From assembly GCA_022701475.1 (NCBI GenBank), contig JAKOOI010000513.1, forward strand, positions 1 through 5,258: a stretch of DNA of 5,258 bases, read 5' to 3'. Position numbers and translations under genes: made by a program. This DNA comes from Weeksellaceae bacterium (GTDB lineage Bacteria; Bacteroidota; Bacteroidia; Flavobacteriales; Weeksellaceae). The notes under the pieces are model-generated. The model was not told the DNA's origin. It was given only the letters and a program-made list of their open reading frames with translations, and did no database searches. Shown here one piece after another: positions 1 through 5,258 of this stretch (within the stretch, counting starts at the first letter, position 1; each line of letters starts with the position of its first letter).

Positions 1-1793
1 ACCTGGCCAGGGATGTGAGAGGATTTGCTGTCAAATTCTATACGGAAGAAGGAAACTATGACCTGGTGGCCAATAATATTCCGGTATTCTTTATCCAGGA
101 TCCGATGAAATTCCCGGATCTTGCCCATGCGGTAAAGCCGGAACCGCATAACGAAATCCCACAGGCACAATCTGCCCATGACACCTTTTGGGACTTTATC
201 TCACTGATGCCTGAAAGCATGCACATGATCATGTGGATCATGAGCGACCGGGCGATTCCCAGAAGCCTGAGTATGATTGAAGGTTTCGGTGTGCACTCCT
301 TTAAACTGGTCAATGATGAAGGGAAAGTACATTTTGTAAAATTCCACTTCAAGCCTAAACTGGGGGTTCATTCGGTAGCCTGGGATGAGGCCCAGAGAAT
401 TTCAGGGGTGGATCCTGACTTTCACCGAAGGGACCTGTGGGAATCCATTGACAACGGACTGTTCCCGGAATGGGATTTCGGTGTACAGCTGATTCCCGAA
501 GAAGACGAGCATAAATACGATTTCGATCTGCTGGACCCTACCAAACTCGTTCCTGAAGAACTGGTTCCGGTAGAGATCGTCGGAACGTTAACATTAAACA
601 GAAATACCGACAACTTCTTTGCAGAAACGGAGCAGATTGCTTTCCATCCGGCGCATATTGTTCCGGGAATCGATTTCACTAATGATCCGCTGTTGCAGGG
701 AAGATTATTTTCCTATACCGATACGCAGCTGATCAGGCTCGGCGGACCGAATTTCCACGAAATCCCGATCAACAGGTCCGTCAATACCGTGCACAACAAC
801 CAGAGAGATGGTTACAACAGGCAGCAGATTGATAAAGGCAGAGTAAGCTATTCTCCCAATTCTATTGGCGGAGGCTGTCCGTTCCAGGCTATGATGAAGG
901 AAGGCGGGTTCGTATCCCAGGAAGAAAGGGTTTCCGGCACTAAGGTAAGGCAGCGAAGCAAAAGTTTCGTAGATCACTATTCCCAGGCAAAAATGTTCTA
1001 CAACAGCCAGTCCGGACCGGAAAAAAGACATCTTCAGAATGCACTGATCTTTGAACTTTCCAAAGTAACCATCACTGCCATCAGAGACAGGGTGGTGAGC
1101 CAGCTGGCTTTTATAAATAAAGAACTGGCGCAGATTGTTGCGGAAAGCGTAGGCGCAGAAATTACAAAACTGGAATTCCCGAACCAGAGTCTTCCGGCAG
1201 ACTGTGATCCGCTGGAATTGCAGAGCGAAGAAAGAGAACCTGATACCAGATCCTCTGAGGCACTAAGTATGATGAATACCGTAAAAAATTCCATCAAAGG
1301 AAGAAAAATCGGTTTTATTACCGCTGCCGGCGCTGATGCCGGTGCCCTGAACGCTCTGAAAACAAAACTGGAAGCAGGAAATGCCGTAGTGGAAATCATC
1401 GGAACCTCCATGGCACCCATACAGTTGAATGACGGATCATCACTGACTCCTAAGCATTCACTCAACAGCATTGCCAGTGTTGCTTTTGATGCCCTGCATA
1501 TCAGTGCAGGTAAAGATTCTGCGCAGGTACTCCTGAAGCCTTTCAATAAGCATCCTGCCCTGAATTTTATTAATGAAGCCTATAAGCACTGTAAAGCCAT
1601 CAGCTTCGGAGAAGGGACAGAACCTCTTTATATGAACAGTAATGTTGCCACGAAGAAGCATACCGACCGGGCCATTATTACGGCGGAAGACCATGATGCA
1701 GCAGATAAGTTGATCAAAGCCATTGCCGGCCACAGGGTCTGGGACCTTGAGCTGGAAAGGAATGCGCCGGAAATGAATGCCGGCAATTCATAA
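1..1793 (+). CDS. katE: Large-subunit (clade 2, HPII-type) catalase, 5'-truncated
   Basis: Haem catalase that converts hydrogen peroxide to water and oxygen, presumably in the cytoplasm. The reading frame is open from the window edge; the first whole codon is at base 3 and is used as residue 1. The sequence opens inside the conserved core (RDVRGFAVKFYTEEGN), so the true start and the distal catalytic His lie upstream; the GTG at 15 is an internal Val. Visible landmarks are the distal Asn (residue 24, first Asn of NNIPVFFIQD), the proximal haem-ligand Tyr238 in GRLFSYTDTQ, and His215 exactly 23 residues before it, the spacing of the His392-Tyr415 cross-link in E. coli HPII. Residues from about 433 (GRKIGFITAAGADAG) form the C-terminal DJ-1/PfpI-like domain that defines large-subunit catalases; its elbow reads ISFGEG without the nucleophilic Cys, as expected for a structural domain. 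About 597 residues are visible against roughly 700-750 for the family. A hairpin terminator lies 120 bases after the stop. Confidence 0.96.
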   Translation, partial: LARDVRGFAVKFYTEEGNYDLVANNIPVFFIQDPMKFPDLAHAVKPEPHNEIPQAQSAHDTFWDFISLMPESMHMIMWIMSDRAIPRSLSMIEGFGVHSFKLVNDEGKVHFVKFHFKPKLGVHSVAWDEAQRISGVDPDFHRRDLWESIDNGLFPEWDFGVQLIPEEDEHKYDFDLLDPTKLVPEELVPVEIVGTLTLNRNTDNFFAETEQIAFHPAHIVPGIDFTNDPLLQGRLFSYTDTQLIRLGGPNFHEIPINRSVNTVHNNQRDGYNRQQIDKGRVSYSPNSIGGGCPFQAMMKEGGFVSQEERVSGTKVRQRSKSFVDHYSQAKMFYNSQSGPEKRHLQNALIFELSKVTITAIRDRVVSQLAFINKELAQIVAESVGAEITKLEFPNQSLPADCDPLELQSEEREPDTRSSEALSMMNTVKNSIKGRKIGFITAAGADAGALNALKTKLEAGNAVVEIIGTSMAPIQLNDGSSLTPKHSLNSIASVAFDALHISAGKDSAQVLLKPFNKHPALNFINEAYKHCKAISFGEGTEPLYMNSNVATKKHTDRAIITAEDHDAADKLIKAIAGHRVWDLELERNAPEMNAGNS

Positions 1794-1912
1794 ATCAACA
1801 CACATTGTACCTGATTCTAACAGTATGAGAGCACTAATTATTCATGGACAGGAATCATCAGATGCCATATCGCGGATCATCTGGTATCAGAGCATACCCT
1901 GACATTATCTTA

Positions 1913-1948
1913 AAAATTACTTCCCCAGATAGCTGTGGAAGTAATTTT
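1913..1948 (+). terminator. Intrinsic terminator after the catalase gene
   Basis: A perfect 12-bp stem pairs AAAATTACTTCC (1913-1924) with GGAAGTAATTTT (1937-1948). Inside it, after one C/T mismatch, CAG (1926-1928) pairs with CTG (1933-1935) around an ATAG loop. The 3' arm ends in TTTT and is followed by CTATT, giving a modest U-tract. Because the 5' arm starts with an A-run, the element could also stop transcription from the other strand, although no minus-strand gene is present. It separates catalase from the next operon. Confidence 0.85.
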
Positions 1949-1969
1949 CTATTAGGTATCCTGTAGATC

Positions 1970-1999
1970 ATGGCAATTTCAAGTCTGGAAAGATTTTTG
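1970..1999 (+). promoter_or_regulatory. Candidate Bacteroidota-type promoter for the 2040-onward operon
   Basis: GATTTTTG at 1992-1999 matches the Bacteroidota -7 consensus TAnnTTTG except at the first base. ATG at 1970-1972, 19 nt upstream, matches two of three bases of the -33 TTG element at the usual spacing. It lies downstream of the terminator and would start transcription roughly 35 nt before the ATG at 2040. Both boxes are imperfect, so this is a weak prediction supported mainly by position. Confidence 0.3.
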
Positions 2000-2010
2000 A
2001 TACAGGTATC
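1999..2010. repeat. Short palindrome GATAC-AG-GTATC next to the candidate promoter
   Basis: GATAC (1999-2003) and GTATC (2006-2010) are perfect 5-bp inverted arms around AG. The element overlaps the last base of the candidate -7 box and the expected transcription start, a location where a repressor operator could sit. The half-site GGTATC also occurs at 1883-1888 and 1955-1960. Such a short palindrome can arise by chance; an operator role is inference. Confidence 0.25.
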
Positions 2011-2039
2011 ATTATAAAGGCCGGCCATATAACATTCAG

Positions 2040-2738
2040 ATGATTATCCGTGAGTTACCGGAGCATATGAAGACAGGACCCATAGTACCCGATGATATGA
2101 TGACGTACCGGCTGTCACTTGAAGACATAATCAAAAGCTACCATACTGCTGAAAAAAATGGCTGTGCTGAAGGAATCACTGATTCCTGGAAATCTGCTGC
2201 CTATTCACTTACAAACCACAACTTAAAATATGATATTATGGAATTTCAAAAAAGTCTTCTGGAATATATCAGCCAGTCACTGATGACGGCTGATGAGACG
2301 ATTGCCGTTGCGGAAAGCGTAACCTCCGGTTGCCTGCAGCTGGCTTTCTCACAGATGCCGAATGCATCGATGTTTTACAAGGGCGGTCTTACCACCTATA
2401 CCATGCAGGAAAAAGTCAGGCTGCTTCAGGTAGATGCCCATGAGGCTGAGGAATGTGACTGCGTATCGGAGAATATCGCCGAAACAATGGCTCTGCACGT
2501 AGGCAGGCTGTTTGAATCCGACTGGGCTATTGCCACAACAGGATACTGCACGCCGATCAGGAATTCGCTGTATAAAATCTATGCTTATTTTTCATTTGCC
2601 TATAAAGGTGAAATTGTCCTCACCAAGAAACTGGAACTTCATCCAAAGACCCAGTCTCTCAATGCACAGCTTTACTATACGGAATTTATATTAGGCTGTT
2701 TTAAAAGCGAGATCAATCAACTTCTTGTGTTAAAATAA
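2040..2738 (+). CDS. Divergent CinA C-terminal/PncC-like protein with N-terminal extension
   Basis: Residues about 67-225 resemble the CinA C-terminal family (nicotinamide-nucleotide amidase PncC), which deamidates NMN as a Ser/Lys hydrolase. Supporting motifs in order are TIAVAESVTSG (family AESCTGG; candidate nucleophile Ser93), GGLTTYTMQEKVRLLQV (candidate Lys125), CVSENIAETMA, and WAIATTGY. The usual loop GIAGPxGG...KPVGTV after the last motif is lost: the protein reads TTGYCTPIRNSLYKIY. Activity is therefore uncertain and it may be a non-catalytic relative. There is no N-terminal molybdopterin-binding-like domain as in full CinA. The first 66 residues are an extension I do not recognise. 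An in-frame stop at 1998 bounds the ORF; Met67 (ATG at 2238) would give a typical family length of 166 residues, and Met10 (2067) is another option. It is the first gene of the presumed operon, 5 nt before the next start. Confidence 0.8.
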   Translation: MIIRELPEHMKTGPIVPDDMMTYRLSLEDIIKSYHTAEKNGCAEGITDSWKSAAYSLTNHNLKYDIMEFQKSLLEYISQSLMTADETIAVAESVTSGCLQLAFSQMPNASMFYKGGLTTYTMQEKVRLLQVDAHEAEECDCVSENIAETMALHVGRLFESDWAIATTGYCTPIRNSLYKIYAYFSFAYKGEIVLTKKLELHPKTQSLNAQLYYTEFILGCFKSEINQLLVLK

Positions 2739-2743
2739 TACCC

Positions 2744-3541
2744 ATGAGCCGGAAAAATCAATATGCGCTCATCACCGGGGCCAGCAGCGGCATCGGTTAT
2801 GAGCTCTCAAAACAGTTTGCAAAAAACGGTTATGATCTTGTCATGGTAGCCCGCAACCATGACGAACTGAAAACCAGGGCGGATGAGTTTAAAAACTATG
2901 GTATCAACGTAATCACCATGTCCAAAAATCTTTTTAACCAGGAAGATGTTTTCTCCCTTTATTCGGAGCTCACCCTCAATGGCATCAGCCCTGAAATCCT
3001 GGTAAACGATGCAGGACAGGGGATTTACGGAAAATTTCAGGATACGGATATTCACCGGGAAGTTGATGTGGTGAATCTGAATATCACATCGGTACTCATT
3101 CTTACCAAGCTCTTTCTCAAGGACAGGCTGCCGAAAGGATCCGGAAAGATCCTGAACCTGGCTTCCATCGCCAGCAAAGCACCGGGTCCCTGGCAGTCCG
3201 TTTACCATGGAACCAAAGCATTCATCCTTTCATGGTCAGAAGCCATCCGCGAAGAACTCAGGGATACTGGCATTACCGTTACGGCACTGCTTCCGGGACC
3301 TACCGATACTGATTTCTTTAACAAAGCAGACATGAATGAAAGTAAAATCCTTGAAGATAAAGACAACCTCTCTTCTCCGGAAGAAGTAGCGGTTGACGGG
3401 TATAATGCACTGATGAACGGTGACGATAAAGTGATATCAGGGCTGAACAATAAACTGACCGTAGCCATGTCCAATCTTGCGACAGACAGCATGGCAGCAC
3501 ACAGAATGTCTGAAATGCAGAAACCGAAAGACGAAAAATAA
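2744..3541 (+). CDS. Short-chain dehydrogenase/reductase (SDR), DltE/COG0300-like
   Basis: Classical SDR oxidoreductase of 265 residues, presumably cytosolic, with unknown carbonyl or alcohol substrate. The Rossmann cofactor motif TGASSGIG is at residues 11-18, and Arg37 in VARNHD after the second strand favours NADP(H). NDAG at 88-91 replaces the usual NNAG. The catalytic set is Asn111, Ser141 (in LNLASIAS), Tyr154 and Lys158 (YHGTK), followed by the PGP turn at 184-186. The C-terminal part (VISGLNNKLTVAMSN and a charged tail ending KPKDEK) resembles COG0300/DltE-type SDRs rather than the FabG group. The ATG lies 5 nt after the stop of the CinA-like gene, and the stop lies 5 nt before the next SDR, so translational coupling is likely. 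The family is well supported; the substrate cannot be read from the sequence. Confidence 0.93.
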   Translation: MSRKNQYALITGASSGIGYELSKQFAKNGYDLVMVARNHDELKTRADEFKNYGINVITMSKNLFNQEDVFSLYSELTLNGISPEILVNDAGQGIYGKFQDTDIHREVDVVNLNITSVLILTKLFLKDRLPKGSGKILNLASIASKAPGPWQSVYHGTKAFILSWSEAIREELRDTGITVTALLPGPTDTDFFNKADMNESKILEDKDNLSSPEEVAVDGYNALMNGDDKVISGLNNKLTVAMSNLATDSMAAHRMSEMQKPKDEK

Positions 3542-3546
3542 AGATT

Positions 3547-4299
3547 ATGGGAAAATTAAAGTTAGAGAGCAAGTCGGTGCTGATTACGGGCGCCGACAGT
3601 GGGATAGGCAAAGCCGTGGCTTTGCTTTTCGCTGAAGAGGGGGCAGATGTTGCCATTATTTACCATTCGGACCGGGAGAGAGCCGAAGAAGCCAAAACAC
3701 AGATTGAAAACCTGGGAAAGAGGTCTGCCATATTCCAGGGTGATGTAGGAGATGCTGCATTCTGTGAAGAAACCGTAAAAAAAATACAGTCTGAATTTGG
3801 GGGAATCGACATATTGGTAAATAATGCAGGAACCCAGTTTCCGTCAGAAAGTATTGAAGATCTTGAAGAAGAGAATATACGTACCACTTTCAATTCCAAT
3901 ATTATCGGGATGATCCTGCTCACGAAGGCTGTATATCCGCTGTTAAAGCAGGGAAGTGTTATCATCAATACCACTTCTGCAACAGCCTACCAGGGGCATG
4001 CCGAGCTGCTGGATTATTCTGCTACCAAGGGAGCCATTGTGTCATTCACCCGTTCACTGGCACTACAATCCAAACCCAAGGGAATCCGTGTCAATGCCGT
4101 CGCGCCGGGCCCGGTAGCAACGCCTTTAACCAAAGAAACCTTCGGTGATGAAGAAGATGATCCGGACAAGCCACCTTTCGAAAGGAAAGCCACACCGGAA
4201 GAAGTGGCAGCCAGCTTTCTGTTTCTTGCCTCAGATGATTCGGTTCAGATCACCGGCCAGGTGCTTCATCCCAACGGAGGACTGGTAGTCAACGGATAA
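3547..4299 (+). CDS. SDR family oxidoreductase, YghA/general stress protein 39-like
   Basis: Second classical SDR, 250 residues. Visible motifs are TGADSGIG (14-21), GDV (65-67), NNAG (92-95), structural Asn118, catalytic Ser144 (INTTSATAYQG), Tyr157 and Lys161 (YSATK), APGP (186-189), and the C-terminal LASDDSVQITGQVLHPNGG that ends this subgroup. The TGADSGIG, INTxS and SDDSxxITGQVLHxNGG signatures are those of the E. coli YghA / B. subtilis YdaD (GS39), YhdF and YhxC group, several of which belong to stress regulons. Those proteins carry roughly 40 extra N-terminal residues that are absent here, so this is a short form that starts just before the Rossmann fold. An acidic stretch (DEEDDPD, 201-207) sits in the substrate-lid region. 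It is clearly a different subfamily from the SDR upstream, so the pair is not a recent duplication. Substrate unknown. Confidence 0.93.
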   Translation: MGKLKLESKSVLITGADSGIGKAVALLFAEEGADVAIIYHSDRERAEEAKTQIENLGKRSAIFQGDVGDAAFCEETVKKIQSEFGGIDILVNNAGTQFPSESIEDLEEENIRTTFNSNIIGMILLTKAVYPLLKQGSVIINTTSATAYQGHAELLDYSATKGAIVSFTRSLALQSKPKGIRVNAVAPGPVATPLTKETFGDEEDDPDKPPFERKATPEEVAASFLFLASDDSVQITGQVLHPNGGLVVNG

Positions 4300-4314
4300 A
4301 AACAACACATTTAT

Positions 4315-4473
4315 ATGAAAACAACTGCTTTAGTGCTGGGAATCACAGGCCTTCTGGCCTGCTCATCGTGCAGATGCGATTTTGATGAAGATGAACCCGA
4401 AAACAAATACGGAACTAAAGAAAAATCCGCAGGGCATACTGCCTCAAAAACATATACACTGCAGATAAGATAA
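4315..4473 (+). CDS. Small Cys- and acid-rich lipoprotein
   Basis: A 52-residue ORF from ATG to TAA, short enough to be missed by common length cut-offs. It begins with a compact lipoprotein signal: Lys2, a hydrophobic core (ALVLGITGLLA), and lipobox LLAC with Cys16 as the predicted lipidated residue. The mature part is only 37 residues and starts CSSCRC, giving Cys at +1, +4 and +6, followed by a run of acidic residues (DFDEDEPE) and a polar tail. No domain is recognisable. It starts 15 nt after the upstream SDR stop and ends 23 nt before the flavoprotein start, with no terminator or promoter between, so it is probably co-transcribed. A membrane-anchored role is inferred from the lipobox; metal binding or disulfide formation by the clustered Cys is speculation. 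Coding status rests on the intact signal peptide and the fit in the operon. Confidence 0.75.
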   Translation: MKTTALVLGITGLLACSSCRCDFDEDEPENKYGTKEKSAGHTASKTYTLQIR

Positions 4474-4496
4474 GTCTAACCTTAAAAAAACTACAC

Positions 4497-5258
4497 ATGT
4501 ACAGAGACGGAGCGAGAAAAAGCATATGGCAGGAGGAAATCAAGAGATTTTCCACAGAGAACGGTCAGCATTTATTTGATGTGGTGATCGTCGGCGGTGG
4601 AATTACAGGAATTTCTACTGCCCTGAAACTGCAGCAGGCAGGTAAAAAGTGCATCCTCCTTGAAGCTTCCAATATAGGTTTCGGAACAACAGGAGGAACC
4701 ACTGCTCACCTGAATGATTTTTTTGATACTACTTTTACTGAAGCCATCAGTGACTTCGGGCTTGATAATGCCAGACTGTTTGCTGAAGTTGGCCAGGAGG
4801 CCATTGAAATCATATATACCCATATCCGGGATTACGGCATTGACTGTGATTTTGAAAAAAAGACCGCTTACCTTTTTGCATTGGATGAGAAACAGGAAAA
4901 GCAATTGGAAGACCTGGTAGACGGGGCCGGAAAGGTGAATCATGAAATGAATTACGTTAATGAAATTCCTTTTCCGATACCCTTTAAAAGAGCGGTAAGC
5001 ATTCCGGATCAGGCCCAGTTCCATCCGGTAAAATATATCAGAGGCTTATGCGAAGCTTTTATAAGCCTGGGCGGTACGATCATGGAAGAATGTGTATGTG
5101 AAAGCCATGATGAGCAGGATGATCAAGTTATTCTGAAAACCTCAAAAGGGGAATTTCAGGCATCCCATGTCGTATATGCAACCCATATTCCGCCGGGTTT
5201 GAGCATCCTGCATACCACCAATGCGCCATACCGCAGCTATGCCATTGCCTTCAGCCTG
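4497..5258 (+). CDS. FAD-dependent oxidoreductase (DAO family), 3'-truncated by the window
   Basis: The first 254 residues of a flavoprotein whose frame stays open to the last base. Residues 28-38 (DVVIVGGGITG) are the FAD Rossmann motif GxGxxG, with acidic Glu56 at the end of the second strand (CILLEAS) to bind the ribose. The GTTGGTTAHL stretch (63-72) is typical of the DAO-type group that includes B. subtilis YhfW, in which a Rieske [2Fe-2S] domain often follows the flavin domain. Residues 174-193 (QFHPVKYIRGL onwards) and the VVYATH strand (225-230) fit the remaining DAO fold. The N-terminus (YRDGARKSIWQ) resembles the family leader, which supports the ATG at 4497. The substrate is unknown; family members oxidise amines or amino acids. 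It is the last visible gene of the presumed operon. Whether a Rieske domain follows cannot be seen. Confidence 0.9.
   Translation, partial: MYRDGARKSIWQEEIKRFSTENGQHLFDVVIVGGGITGISTALKLQQAGKKCILLEASNIGFGTTGGTTAHLNDFFDTTFTEAISDFGLDNARLFAEVGQEAIEIIYTHIRDYGIDCDFEKKTAYLFALDEKQEKQLEDLVDGAGKVNHEMNYVNEIPFPIPFKRAVSIPDQAQFHPVKYIRGLCEAFISLGGTIMEECVCESHDEQDDQVILKTSKGEFQASHVVYATHIPPGLSILHTTNAPYRSYAIAFSL

Noticed and set aside
15..17. GTG at base 15 as the start of the catalase
   Set aside because: It is the Val of the conserved core LARDVRGFAVKFYT; the frame is open upstream and the catalytic His region is missing, so the gene enters from outside the window.
1034..1546. 170-codon open frame on the minus strand inside the catalase
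   Set aside because: It lies wholly opposite a strongly conserved protein and its translation has no recognisable motifs; it is a shadow of catalase codon bias. The other minus-strand frames opposite the SDRs and flavoprotein were rejected for the same reason.
1857..1885. Weak hairpin CAGATG (1859-1864) / CATCTG (1878-1883), extendable by one wobble and one A-T pair
   Set aside because: Short stem with a 13-base loop and no U-tract. It is much weaker than the 1913-1948 hairpin, so it was not called as a terminator.
1825..1902. 25-codon ORF beginning MRALIIHG between catalase and the terminator
   Set aside because: The start faintly resembles that of zinc-type alcohol dehydrogenases, but it is only 25 codons long, has no clear ribosome site and no further similarity. 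It could be a remnant, yet chance is as likely.
2019..2026. GGCCGGCC palindrome just before the CinA-like gene
   Set aside because: An 8-base self-complementary word with no repeat elsewhere in the window and no known regulatory meaning in this setting.
2512..2694. 60-codon + strand frame inside the CinA-like gene
   Set aside because: It is in another frame within conserved CinA-C coding sequence and encodes nothing recognisable. The 4714-4920 frame inside the flavoprotein is likewise a shadow.

Overview
The window looks like Bacteroidota chromosome, most likely Flavobacteriia of the Chryseobacterium group. The reasons are A-rich leaders without convincing Shine-Dalgarno sites, TAA stops on every complete gene, 5-nt gaps between genes, a candidate TTG-N19-TAnnTTTG-type promoter, and a tiny LLAC-box lipoprotein. 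Genus-level placement is inference. All supported genes lie on the + strand and coding density is high. I saw no tRNA, rRNA, CRISPR array, insertion sequence or phage gene.

Layout. (1) Bases 1-1793 hold a large-subunit (clade 2, HPII/KatE type) catalase that has lost its 5' end to the window edge. (2) Bases 1794-2039 are a gene boundary: a strong hairpin terminator at 1913-1948, a weak promoter candidate at 1970-1999 and a short palindrome at 1999-2010. (3) From 2040 to the end runs a tight co-directional set: a divergent CinA-C/PncC-like protein (2040-2738), a DltE-type short-chain dehydrogenase (2744-3541), a YghA/GS39-type short-chain dehydrogenase (3547-4299), a 52-residue lipoprotein (4315-4473), and the first 254 residues of an FAD-dependent amine-oxidase-like (DAO) oxidoreductase (4497 to the window end). 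The gaps are 5, 5, 15 and 23 nt, which suggests one operon.

Taken together, the genes suggest a stress/redox island. Catalase removes hydrogen peroxide. The two dehydrogenases and the flavoprotein act on unidentified carbonyl or amine substrates, and the second dehydrogenase resembles general-stress proteins of other bacteria. The CinA-like protein may touch pyridine-nucleotide salvage, but its active-site loop is so altered that this is uncertain. No classical defence or mobile system is visible. The most unusual items are the degenerate CinA-like protein with an unrecognised N-terminal extension, and the small Cys- and acid-rich lipoprotein inside the redox operon.
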